Below are positions 33,100-43,273 of a DNA stretch of 64,000 bases, piece by piece. Position 1 is the stretch's first letter. Each line of letters opens with the position of its first letter. Made by a program: the position numbers and the translations under genes. The notes below the pieces were generated by a model. That model had not been told where the DNA came from, made no database searches, and saw only the letters and a list, made by a program, of their open reading frames with translations. This stretch comes from Sambucus nigra (Eukaryota; Streptophyta; Magnoliopsida; Dipsacales; Adoxaceae): assembly GCA_949130495.1 (NCBI GenBank), contig OX422215.1:73175244-73239243 (forward strand), read 5' to 3'.

Positions 33100-35226
33100 T
33101 GTCACACCCGCAAAATCTGACAGGCGGGGTGGTCATCCACCGCGCGAATAAATAAATATCATTCTTAGCATGAGACAGATATAAGATATAAATAAATCAA
33201 TCCAAAAGATAAAAAATTGAATCAATCCCATCTGATAATAACAATTGAACGATAAAAGATCCATCACATGTTAAAACTCCGATTAAATCCAATCTCCAAT
33301 AATGATTTAATTAAAACTAAATAATAATCAACTGTGAATAATCTAACTGAAATCCTCTAACAACTTTGGAACCTAATGGCCCAATAAAAATCCAAATGGA
33401 GTCTCATAATGAACGACTAAAAAGAAAGTATAACTAAACAAAGAAATAAAATGAATAAACTCCAGCTGCACCTTCAAACGATAAACTCTGATAATCCTAA
33501 AAGATTCTCCAAAACTTATCCTGCAAAAGTTGGTCAACGTACAAGGTCAGAGCCCCGAGCATGAATACATACTACTCCCCTCAAATAGGGTCCGTGAACC
33601 CAGACAGTAGCATTATACCCAATAAATATCATAATTAAGTATTTTAATTAATACGAGATAATTAAACGCAATAAAGGTAATTTACTAACCACACCCAAAG
33701 ATTCTTATAAAATCACACTAATATCATTTTAAATATCCCACAGTCCCATATTGTTAATTTATTTAAATTAACTCAAATTATCATCGTTCTCGCTTTTTAT
33801 TATGGCGGTCCTCCCGTCCCGGGTGGTAATTTCCACCAAAGTTTAACACTTCTCCTTGTTAAAACGACAGTTGATCCATTTAAACTGTAGATCCCACAAT
33901 TTGACAAGGTTTCACGCACGACACAACATAAAACGCCGGTTGGCCCGTTTAAACTATCGGCCCTCGCTATTTATGTTACCCATACTTTAATACTCGTTTT
34001 TATCTTAGGCACTAATTCTCATTTCCTCAATTTCACAATTAACAATTTACCCTGCCCTTTTAATCGATGTGAGATCCTCAAAATATCCCTTTGTCCCATA
34101 ACTAAGGGTCTCCAAGTCACCAATACGTCCTACCCTATGTATAAGATGAATTTCTAACATAAATCTCGACATAGTCTCATGCCTAGGTTAGCGTAACGAC
34201 GATAAAATATCAAAAATCAGCCCACTCCCGACATAATAAAGTTGTAATAATATACCCTCACTAGTCCCATACTTAGAAGGCGTAAATCATCAAAAGGCCT
34301 ACCCACTAGTCCCATACCTAGAAGGCATCCTAAAATATAGGGAGAGCAAAAATACCCAACAACCCGTCGTCACAATGGCAATTCAATAATACCAACAAGT
34401 CACACAACAAGCATAATTAATCAACGTATAAAACTGCGCATAATAGTCCAATTCGATTAAATCTTAAATTAAATAACACATCGTCATAAACACCCAATTA
34501 ATGGTTATGAATATTATTCAGATTAAAAGTTTTTATAAAAATAGTCCCAGAATTTGTTATCACTAATACTAATTAAGTCACCAATATCTTTTAAGAAAAA
34601 CATGATTAAAGGTTTAAATAACACTTAAAATACATAATATCAAAGGAAAAGAATAGAGTATTCATGCGTGAGATTAAGTTGAAGAAAAACTAGTAGCACG
34701 ATTGGATTCCTCTCGAAAAATTAACAAAAAAGTGTTCTTGAACAAACTTTATTAAACCCCATTAAGCCTTCAAAAACTTGTGACAAAAGCTTGATTATGT
34801 TGGAGGTTAATAATTATGGTGGAGAGAAAAAACTTTTCGAAGAGCTCCCTGGTGAAAAATTTGGAAAAAAGTGATTATGAAAAGTGCCCCCGCGAATTAT
34901 TAAGGTTATATACTAATTAGGAATCCTAACCCAACTCAAACTATAAAATTAAGAAGCTGATTTGCGCCAAAACTGACAGGTCGATCGATCGATTGATCGA
35001 GCAGGTCTGGCGGCAGTTCCCCCACAAAAATTTTATAAGGCAAAAATAATTAAAAACTCAATAAAAACTTCATTTTAATTCCGATTACAATTCCTCTTGA
35101 AGTTTTATTCTTCTAATATTAAAACCAACATATTTTACTAATAAAAACCATTAAATCCAAAATTTTATTTTCTCGAATATTCTAATTATTTAATTAAATT
35201 AATTAATAAAAACACGAGGTGTTAAA
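33100..35226 (-). repeat. gypsy LTR, type X, left terminal copy
   Basis: Minus-oriented LTR of about 2.1 kb. Its 3' end lies at 33100 (plus strand TGTCACACCCGC) and its 5' end near 35226, next to a polypurine-like TAGTGGGGAAGTA on the minus strand. It shares its 5' third with the type Y LTR at 38972-40287, including the TCGATCGATC repeat near 34980, but its 3' half is unrelated to type Y. Confidence 0.75.
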
Positions 35227-35438
35227 TACTTCCCCACTAGCAACGGATTTCGTCCTCGAAATTCAGCAAATAGTAAGCGCGCCAAATAAAATAAGGCTCA
35301 CATATGCCTACCCGTAGAGTACCACAATTAGGCGCCCATATACCTAACCTACCTGAACGCAATTCTTAACAAAAATACAATATATATATAACGCCTATAT
35401 ATATAAGTATCTAAGAAGATATTATGTACCGCGATACT

Positions 35439-36614
35439 TTACTTATCACGCAATCTACCCTGCTCTATCTGAGGCTGAGGCACATAGCACCTCCCATAAC
35501 CAGTATTAGTTGGTGTTGTGGCCACCCCCTGTGCACCTGACGCTGTCGGTGCTGCTGGTGCTCCCTGAACATCGACTGTTGCGAGAACTGGAGGCCTCAA
35601 CCCTTGTTGTCCCTGTACTCCTTGACCTTGTTGCCCTTGTGTGCCTTGGTCTTGTTGGCCATGTGTTACTTGGCTCTGTTGGCCCTCTCTCTTGTAACAC
35701 TGAGCTGCTCGATGCCCCATCTTTCCACAAATGAAGCATGCACCCCTAATACCTCCTAAATCCACACACCAGTGCTCACCCTGATGTCCTTAATTTGTTC
35801 TCTGTCTCTTCCATGCTTGGTCGTCGCGACTCTTATTCTCACCTTCTTGTAAATTTGACTCTTGTCTCTTTCCCAACGTTTTTTTATAATTGGCCTTCTC
35901 TTGCCATAGAAACATTGTGACATCCACCACCTGAGCATAAGTAGTGTACGCCGGATTCCCCAACAACATCTGCCTAACCAACCAAAACAATCCCTTAATG
36001 AAACACTCCATTTTCTTCGACTCAGTGCTAACCTCCTCTGGTACAAACATAGATAAGTTGGTGAACTCCTGTTCATACTCGACAATCGATTTTGAACCTT
36101 GCTCATACTCCATAAATTATCTCTTCTTCGTGTTTCTAATTGCATACGGAAAGTACTTATTGTTAAACTTTATCAGAAAATCTGCATAACCCAACTGATC
36201 TCTATCCTCCGGCCTGGTGGCACTCTCCCACCACTGTAATGCATCCCAAGTTAGCTTAAACGTCGCTAACATATGCTTCTGCACGTCCGTGCAATCCACC
36301 ATCCTCAAGTGCCTCTCCATATCTCTCCTCCACTAGTGAGCAACCGTTGGATCAGATCCCCTTGAGAAGGTGGGAGGATTGCCTTTAAGAAAACTGGTTC
36401 TCACCTTAACCCAAGCCGAAACGGGTGTACCATACTGTTTTGCCTATAAAGTCACCCATCTTTGTTTCCACATCTCCATACCGTCCGTTGTGGCCTCACG
36501 AATGATAGCCGCTAACTCCTCGGCCTCCAAAACAATCTGTCGCTGCCTTTCCTCGACCGCGGGACCAGAAACGGACTCCTTTCTCCTACTCCCAACTCTC
36601 CTTGGGTTCGCCAT
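35439..36614 (-). pseudogene. gypsy gag (Tekay/Del-like)
   Basis: Minus-strand gag starts MANPRRVGSRRKESVSG at 36614. A capsid block follows at 36320-35790: DALQWWESATRP, then FNNKYFPYAIRNTKKR and, after one stop, FMEYEQGSKSIVEYEQEFTN and KMECFIKGL. The C-terminus has a CCHC knuckle CFICGKMGHRAAQC (about 35735-35694) and a Gln/Gly-rich tail (GTQGQQGQGVQGQQG). Frame breaks near 36450 and 35790 and at least one stop show it is not functional. Protease to integrase should follow on the left, but the 3' LTR is reached at once, so pol was deleted. Confidence 0.88.
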
Positions 36615-36739
36615 CTGAAAAGATAGGAACAAAGCAACATCAGACTCGGAATGACTAAGAGTAAAAATCATCAAAAGCAATCAAAGATAAGCAACGGGGA
36701 AGCTAAAACTGACTCATAACCTACGAGACCTAAGACCAT

Positions 36740-36751
36740 GCTCTGATACCA
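36740..36751 (-). other. primer-binding site of the gypsy gag-bearing unit
   Basis: TGGTATCAGAGC on the minus strand, two bases from the LTR end at 36754. It matches the 3' end of initiator tRNA-Met. Confidence 0.85.
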
Positions 36752-36753
36752 TC

Positions 36754-37630
36754 TGCAACACCCCGCACGTCCGAAAAGAGACATGCTGCGTGCTATTACG
36801 ATAAAAACTAAACTAAAACCATCCACAATAATTATAGAGCATCCATATTCCATAATTTAAATATAACAAATCTAAAAATTGTTACACTTCCACAATAATT
36901 ACAATAATGTTTCTCTCAAAATACGCAATTCTCCAACTAATTACACCATTAATTTATACATCTAAAAATGAATCTTCTAATCCATGCACTAAAATAAACC
37001 TCCACATAAGCCTTAGCGTCCCAATCCACGCTAACCTGCCACTAAAAGAAAATACGGGGAAGTACACAATATGGTAGAAATAGATGCTCAAAAATAAACA
37101 GCACACTGAATAAATCGCAACAATATGAATCCTCATATACGAATCAAATGTAATACTCAAACATTGTACCAATATTAATTTCTCAACAACACATCAATGG
37201 TTCACCAGGCCTCACCTCACCCCCCCCCCCCCTTACGCATTCTCAAGCCATATAACGGTTTTTAGACTATTAGCGAGTGTCCATTCTCCGTGCCATATTA
37301 AAATCTCATGACACTATGCTCAAATCAACAATATAATACATCTCAATTAATCAAATAATAGATTCCAATAATTTTTCAGGATTCCAATGAATATCACAAT
37401 TCAACATGAGTGCAATTGACACAGAAAATAAACGGAATACTCTCGAGAGAATTTAGGAGCATATTGTGCAAGTCCCGTACCTCAAAATCATCACATGAAT
37501 TGTCACACAAATTTAAGTCTCAAAAATTAGATTGCACCATCACGTTCCCCTCGTGAAAAATAGTTAAGTCACGTTCTAGCCCCAATACAAAATAACCCCA
37601 AATACCCATTTAAAAATTCGGATTGTTACA
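36754..37630 (-). repeat. gypsy LTR, type Y, internally deleted copy
   Basis: Minus-oriented copy of the 38972-40287 LTR. It runs from plus-strand TGCAACACCCCGCACG (3' end) to GGATTGTTACA (5' end) and lacks about 440 bp between AAATGGG and GGGGTTATTTTG of the full copy. It serves as 5' LTR to the gag unit on its left and as 3' LTR to the short internal piece on its right. A poly-C run sits at about 37219-37232. Confidence 0.85.
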
Positions 37631-38249
37631 TACTTCCCCACTAACAAGTAATTTTGCCCCCGAAATTCGACGAAACCTAACGCTCAAAAATCAAGCCACA
37701 CCAATAATCTCCAAAAATAAATCTTGTCTCCAAAAATCAACTATAAATACCTCATATCTAACCTCGATGTCAAACACGACTTATCACCAAAAAAAATTCT
37801 ATCTCCAAAGGAAACATATTTAACCCGCATGCTAGATCCAAAACCCAAGACCCGAGGGTTATCGTATACCTAAGCTCTGATACCATCTGTCACTCCCCGC
37901 AAAATCCGATAGATGGGGTGGCCAGCCACCGCCGCCGAACCGTGTCGGGCGTGAGTAAATAAATACCATTCTTAGTATGAGACATAAATAAATCAATACA
38001 AAAGATAAATAATTGAATCAATGCCATCTGATAATAACAATTGAATGATAAAAGATCCATGACATGCTAAAACTCTGAATAAATCCAATCTCCAATAATG
38101 ATTTAATTAAAAACTAAATAATAATCAACTGTGAATATTCCAAATAAAATCCTCTAACAACTTTGGAACCGAATGGCCCAATAAAAACCCAAATGGAGTC
38201 TCATAATGATATACGACTGAAAAGAAAGTCTAACTAAATAAAGAAATAG
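37631..38249 (-). mobile_element. short internal piece and truncated type X LTR, minus copy
   Basis: Next to the polypurine-like CCCCACTAAC (minus GTTAGTGGGG) is about 240 bp that joins the end of pol (minus reading GFVEFEGQNSLLVG-like) directly to the leader and primer site (37874-37885). Then a type X LTR 3' end (37888-38249) begins TGTCACTCCCCGC on the plus strand. Nearly all of gag-pol has been lost between leader and pol end. Confidence 0.75.
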
Positions 38250-38971
38250 TACGTTGACTAACTTTTTCAGGATAAATATTGATGAAGTTGCATAGGATTA
38301 TCGGACTTTATCGTTTGAAGGTGCAACTGGAGTTTATTTATTTTATTTATTTATTTAGTTCGACTTTCTTTTCAGTCGTATTTCATTATGAGACTCCATT
38401 TGGGGTTTTATTGGGACATTCGGTCCCAAAGTTGTTAGAGGATTTCAGTTTGATTATTCACAGTTGATTATTATTTAGTTTTTAATTAAATCATTATTGG
38501 AGATTGGATTTATTCGGAGTTTTAGCATGTGATGGATCTTTTATTATTCAAATATTATTATCAGATGGGATTGATTCAATTATTTATCTTTTGGATTGAT
38601 TTCTTTATGTCTCATATTTGTCTAATGCTAAGAATGGTATTTATTTACTCACGCCCGGCACGGTTCGACGGCAGTGACTGGTCACCCCATCTATCGAATT
38701 TTACGGGGTGTGACAAATGGTATCAGAGTTTAGGTATACGATAACCCTCGGGTCTTTGGTTTTGGGTCTAGGATGCAGGTTAGATATGTTTCCTTTGGAG
38801 ATAGAAATTTTTTTTGTGAAAAGTCGTGTTAGGCATCGAGGTTAGATCTGAGTATTTAGAGTTGATTTTTGGAGACGATATTTATTTTTGGAGATTGCTG
38901 GTGTGGCATGATCTTTTAGCGTTAGGCTTCGTCGAATTTGAAGGGCAAAATTCCTTGTTAGTGGGGAAGTA
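38250..38971 (+). mobile_element. truncated type X LTR and short internal piece, plus copy
   Basis: Mirror image of 37631-38249. It has a type X LTR 3' part ending GGGGTGTGACA at 38715, a primer-binding site TGGTATCAGAGT at 38718-38729, about 240 bp of fused leader and pol end (LGFVEFEGQNSLLVG at about 38929-38970), and polypurine tract GTTAGTGGGGAAGTA just before the next LTR. The first 85 bp (38250-38334) extend further into the LTR than the minus copy and form the unpaired centre. Confidence 0.78.
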
Positions 38972-40287
38972 TGTAACAACCCGAATTTTTAAATGGGTAT
39001 TTTTAAATTAATATTGGAATATTCGAGAAAAAATAATTTTTTTAATTTAATGATTTTTATTAAATAAATATGTTGGTCGTGATTTAGAACAATAAAACTT
39101 CAAGCGGAATTGAAATTGGATTTAAAATGGATTTTTAGTGGAGTTTTTAATTTTGCCTTATAGGCATTTTATAGGGGAACTGTCGCCAGACCTGTAGGGT
39201 CGATCGATCAACCCTGGGAGTCGATCGATCGACTATGCCCAGATTTTGAGTCCGCAACCTGCTTTTGAAGAGTTTGATTCCTTTACAAATTCCTATCTTT
39301 TTCCCTTATAAATAGTGGTCGTGGGTAGAAATTTTATACCAAATTTTTATCATCTCAAAAATGCAGTGGACTCTTTATATTTTCTCTCCCTCATTATACA
39401 AACCCTAGCCCCTATTTTATTCAATGTTCAACCTTAGATTTGGAGGCCTATTTGGGGTTATTTTGTATTGGGGCTAGAACTTGACTTGACTATTTTTCAC
39501 GAGGGGAACGTGATGGTGTAATCTGATTTTTTAGGCTGAAATTCATGTGACGATTCATGTGATGATTTTGAGGTAGGGGACTTACACAATATGCTATTAA
39601 ATTCTCTCGAGAGTATTTCGTTTGTTTTTTGTGTCAATTGCACTCATGTTGAATTGTGATATTCATTGGAATCCTAAAAAATTGTAGGAATCTATTATTT
39701 GATCCATTGAGATATATTATATAGTTGATTTGAGCATAGTGTCATGAGATTTTAATATGGCACGGAGAATGGGCATCCACCAATAATACAAAAAACGTTA
39801 TATGGCTTGAGAATGCCTAGGTGAGGTGAGGCCTGGTGACCCATTGATGTGTTGTTGAGAAATTAAAATTGGTACAATGTTTGAGTATTACATTTGATTC
39901 ATATATGTGGATTCGTATTGTTGCGATTTATTCAGCGTGTTGTTTATTTTTTAGCATCCATTCCTACATATTGTGTACTTCCCCGTATTTTCTTTTAGTG
40001 GCAGGTTAGCATGGATTGGGATGCTAAGGCTTATTTGGAGGTTTATTTTAGAGCATGGATAGGAGGATTTATTTTTTTTATGTATAAATTAGTGGTGTAA
40101 TTAGTTAGAGAATTGGGTATTTTGAGAGAAACATTATTGTAATTATTGTGGAAGTATAACAATTTATGGATTTGTTATATTTAAATTATAGAATATAGAT
40201 ACTCTATACTTATTGTGAATGGATTTAGTTTAGTTTTTATCGTAGTAGCATGTCGCGTGTCTCTTTTCGGACGTGCGGGGTGTTACA
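38972..40287 (+). repeat. gypsy LTR, type Y, full right terminal copy
   Basis: The 1316-bp LTR starts TGTAACAACCCG and ends GTGCGGGGTGTTACA directly before the CCAAC duplication. It contains TCGATCGATC repeats (39195-39232) and a likely TATA region (CTTATAAATAGTGG, about 39304-39317). Confidence 0.88.
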
Positions 40288-41523
40288 CCAACTATCATAA
40301 CTATTCCAAAAATCCTCCTCTTAACCCAAATCCATTTGGCTCCTTGTCCAAACCTATGTTTCAAAATGCATATTCATCACCTCAAAATACCTCATATATA
40401 CCACATCAAACTCAACAATACCATGAAGAGTTTGGTTACAAATGTCAAATTTGTAAGAAAACCAATCACACTGCAGACAAATGTTTTTTCCGATACAAAC
40501 CATCCTGAAACAGTGCTTCACCTCAATATCCACCATGCAATCAAACCCATAATCCAAATTTTGCAGGACTATATTTTGATCCATATGTTCTTGAAGCCCA
40601 ACAGTCTCAATTTATTGATTTCCTCGCAGACTCGGGAGCCTCCACTCACCTCACCACTGATCCATTTATACTTCACCAGCCACAAAAACTTCAAGGCACT
40701 GAACATGTTATGGTTGGCGACGGTAACCAAATCGCTGCCTCCCATAGAGGTATTACACAAATCATTCTCTCTAATTCCACTCTTAAACTGAACAACATCT
40801 TGTGTGTTCCCCAAATCAAAAGTAATTTGATTTCTATTGGAAACTTTACTAAAGATAATAATTGTTCTGTCGAATTTTTTCCTTGGGGGTATGAAATCAA
40901 GGAGATAAGCACAAAGGTTCCTCTTCTTAGAGGCAAGATTGCGGGCAATCTATATCCTATCAGACTACATCAACCACCCAGACTACTCTCAACTTCAACT
41001 CCTCGTCACTCTATCTTTTACACAACAAAGGCTACTACTAATCAATGGCACCGGAGACTTGGACATCCAGCTAAATCAATCACTAACTACCTAAATTCCA
41101 GGCATCTCATCCAGCTCACAAGACCATCTTCATCCAACACAATGTGTTCTTCCTGCCAACTTGGAAAAAGTAAGATGTTTCTCTTTACAAGTATCAACCA
41201 AGTTACATCTTCTTCGCTTGATCTTGTTCATTATGATATATGGGGTCCATCTCCTATGCCCTCTATATCTGGTTTTAAATATTACTTACTGTTTGTTGAC
41301 GATTTTTCACGATTTCATTGGATTTACCCCATTAAAACTCGTAGTGATTCCCTTACCTCTTTTAAACATTTTAAAGTTTTAAATGAAAATTTGTTTGGTA
41401 CTACTATTAAGTTTTTTCAATGTGATGGTGCTAAAGAACTCACCGTGGGCCTATTCAAAGAATTCTTGGACAATTGTGGTATCCAAATCAAAATAAGTTG
41501 CCCACACACACAACAAGTTATGG
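40288..41523 (+). pseudogene. Copia gag end, protease and integrase (second part)
   Basis: This continues the gag of 32310-33099. It carries a CCHC knuckle CQICKKTNHTADKC, a stop near 40506 and a frame change, then the protease FLADSGASTHLTTD (D-S-G triad intact) near 40620. The GAG-pre-integrase HRRLGHP...MCSSCQLGKSK keeps its H-C zinc residues. The integrase core has the first catalytic Asp in VHYDIWGPSPM and the second in FFQCDGAKE (usually D-N-G-x-E). It stops at CPHTQQ, before the third catalytic residue. No reverse transcriptase follows. The Ale-like assignment is tentative. Confidence 0.93.
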
Positions 41524-41542
41524 ATGTGTGTGGGCAACTTAT
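41497..41542. repeat. 16-bp inverted repeat at the Copia break point
   Basis: AAGTTGCCCACACACA at 41497 is followed after a short spacer by its exact reverse complement TGTGTGTGGGCAACTT, ending 41542. The second arm replaces the expected coding sequence and sits directly against the TA-rich MITE border. Confidence 0.93.
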
Positions 41543-41551
41543 ATATATATA

Positions 41552-41694
41552 GGGAGAGGCTCCTGTAAGGACCTCTCCAGTGCGGACTATTTTTAAAAAA
41601 TAGTAGAAAAAATCATTTTTTAACTGATTTTTTTATGGATTGACTGAAATGTAAGAATACCATAAAAATTTGATATTTTTTAAAAATAGTCTGC

Positions 41695-41733
<39 letters not shown>
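41552..41733. mobile_element. foldback MITE 1 with adjoining (CT)n
   Basis: GGGAGAGGCTCCTGTAAGG...GTGCGGACTATTTTTAAAA on the left pairs with TTTTAAAAATAGTCTGCACCTCTC on the right (ending about 41702). It lies after a TA repeat and runs into a (CT)n tract, then another TA repeat. No coding capacity. Confidence 0.75.
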
Positions 41734-41737
<4 letters not shown>

Positions 41738-41744
41738 ATATATA

Positions 41745-42570
41745 GGGAGAGGTTAAAAAGTGGACTTTTTAATGGCCCTTAACAAAACAACACTAAACCC
41801 ATTAATTTTAATTTCTATGGTGTAATTGGTCGTGTCAGCGACAACGGATACACGTGTGACACGAGACCCCTTTACCTCCACCCCTCCCGCTACCCCCCCC
41901 CCCCCCCCCCCCCCCACATACACACACACACATAATGGCATCCTCAAAAACCGCTCTCTCTCTCCAAAAACAACCCACCTCCTGCTGAAAACCCACCACA
42001 CCTCTAAACCCATTTCAGCAACCCAACAACGAAATACTGGAGCAGCCCCTACCACCTGCTCCGGCCAAACACGCACCACCCTTCTACGTCGAAACCACCA
42101 TGGCTGCCATAACAGGCCAGTAAACTCAACAACCTGCCATGGCTACTAACCACAACTCCGACCGCCATTGTACCTCCGGCGTGTTCAAACCAGCGACCTT
42201 AACACTCCGGCCAGAAGACCCCATTCCGTTGTTCGATCAACCACCAGCTGGTGGTTGTATGGCCGTGGGTTAGAAAGTTGTGGTGGCCGGACATGATTGA
42301 GGGTTGAAGTGGGTAGCATGGAGATCTGGTGGTTTGGCAGTTGGGTCGAGCAGGTCTCCCCGGGGTTTAAATCGGAGCAGCGGGTGTGAGTCAATGGGGT
42401 AGGGGTGGGGTGGGGGTGGGGTGGGTAAGGGTCTCTTGGGTCGCACGCGTGTATGTTGCCGCTGGCGCGGACCAATTACACCATAGGAATTAAAATTAAT
42501 GAATTTTGTATTTTTTTTGGTATAGTCCATTAAAAAATTCACTTTTTAGGTCCACTTGTGATCCTCTTCC
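41745..42570. mobile_element. foldback MITE 2 carrying a GC-rich filler
   Basis: The ends GGGAGAGGTTAAAAAGTGG...TTTTTAATGG and, reverse-complemented, GGAAGAGGATCACAAGTGG...TTTTTTAATGG are inverted repeats bordered by TA tracts. Unlike its neighbours it has an approximately 650-bp GC-rich interior, including a poly-C run of about 25 bases (41892-41917) and CA repeats. The ORFs there are Pro/Thr-rich or frame artefacts. The interior might be captured genomic DNA, but I do not recognise it. Confidence 0.72.
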
Positions 42571-42597
42571 TATATATATATATATATATATATATAT

Positions 42598-42716
42598 GGA
42601 GAGGTTCAAAAGTGAACATAAAAGATGAAAATTTTAGTGAACCTTAACAAAAAAATATCTAACACTCAATCAATTTTAATTCCTATGTTGTAAATGTTCG
42701 CTTCTGAACCTCTCCC
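42598..42716. mobile_element. foldback MITE 3 (119 bp)
   Basis: GGAGAGGTTCAAAAGTGAACAT is mirrored by ATGTTCGCTTCTGAACCTCTCC, about 23-bp TIRs with two mismatches. TA repeats lie on both sides. The element is too short to code. Confidence 0.88.
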
Positions 42717-42743
42717 TATATATATATATATATATATATGCAG

Positions 42744-42928
42744 TCTTGCTCTTGTGAGAACCAGTTCGCATTTTAAGAGTGCGGACCGGACATGTGTCAC
42801 CTGGCGGTGAGCCCAAAAAAGAGAGAGAGCGTGCCTATAATTTAGGAGATAATTTCTAGGCGCACCATTAGGTGACACATGTCCAGTCCGCATTCTTAAA
42901 ATGCAAACTAGTCCGCACAAGAGCATTA
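42744..42928. mobile_element. foldback MITE 4 with 60-65-bp TIRs
   Basis: TGCTCTTGTGAGAACCAGTT...TGCGGACCGGACATGTGTCACC is mirrored by GGTGACACATGTCCAGTCCGCA...CTAGTCCGCACAAGAGCA. The ends are bordered by TA repeats. The two arms nearly meet, so transcripts would form a hairpin. Confidence 0.88.
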
Positions 42929-42959
42929 TTATATATATATATATAATTTTCTGTCAAGC

Positions 42960-43273
42960 TTAAAAGTATGTGCCCAAACCCAGCCCATTATTTTTAAAAG
43001 GCCAAATTTGATTTACCATCTACTTAGCTTGACTAAGCCTTTCAAAATAAAGAGTACAACATCACGCCATCTCCAATGGTCATGTATATCTATTGCATTA
43101 TAAGAAAGAGTAATTTATCAGTAACATGTATCTAGCTAACATTATGGTGTTTAGTGACTTTGTCAGTTAAAACACCAACTTATACATTGCTGCCATGTAA
43201 AGCGAGTAACAATTCTTTTAACAATTGTGCCTTCCAAGACCAAGTTTGGTTGCAGGTTAGATCAGGGCTATAA
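42960..43273. other. non-coding spacer
   Basis: No gene or mobile-element end recognised. It ends at the LINE target duplication. Confidence 0.4.

Larger units (their letters stand above)
36754..40287. repeat. large imperfect palindrome (inverted duplication)
   Basis: The left arm (36754-38249) is the reverse complement of the right arm (about 38335-40287). Matching landmarks: TGCAACACCCCGCACGTCCG with CGGACGTGCGGGGTGTTACA, the gctctgatacca primer site (37874-37885) with TGGTATCAGAGT (38718-38729), and tacttccccactaac with GTTAGTGGGGAAGTA. The arms are separated by about 85 bp. The right arm is longer because of the 440-bp deletion in the left LTR. Confidence 0.9.
33095..40292. mobile_element. 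rearranged gypsy insertion with outward-facing LTR ends
   Basis: A 7188-bp insertion (33100-40287) splits the Copia gag and is flanked by CCAAC on both sides (33095-33099 and 40288-40292). In order it holds a minus LTR (33100-35226), minus gag and leader, a minus LTR (36754-37630), a short minus internal piece, a truncated minus LTR (37888-38249), an 85-bp centre, a truncated plus LTR (38335-38715), a short plus internal piece and a plus LTR (38972-40287). Both outer ends are LTR 3' ends (GTGTGACA and GTGTTACA). Pol is missing. The family resembles Tekay/Del-type gypsy. Confidence 0.88.

Noticed and set aside
41753..42542. Overlapping ORFs of 90-108 codons on both strands in MITE 2
   Set aside because: GC-rich sequence with poly-C and CA repeats lacks stops by composition; products are low-complexity and unrelated between frames.
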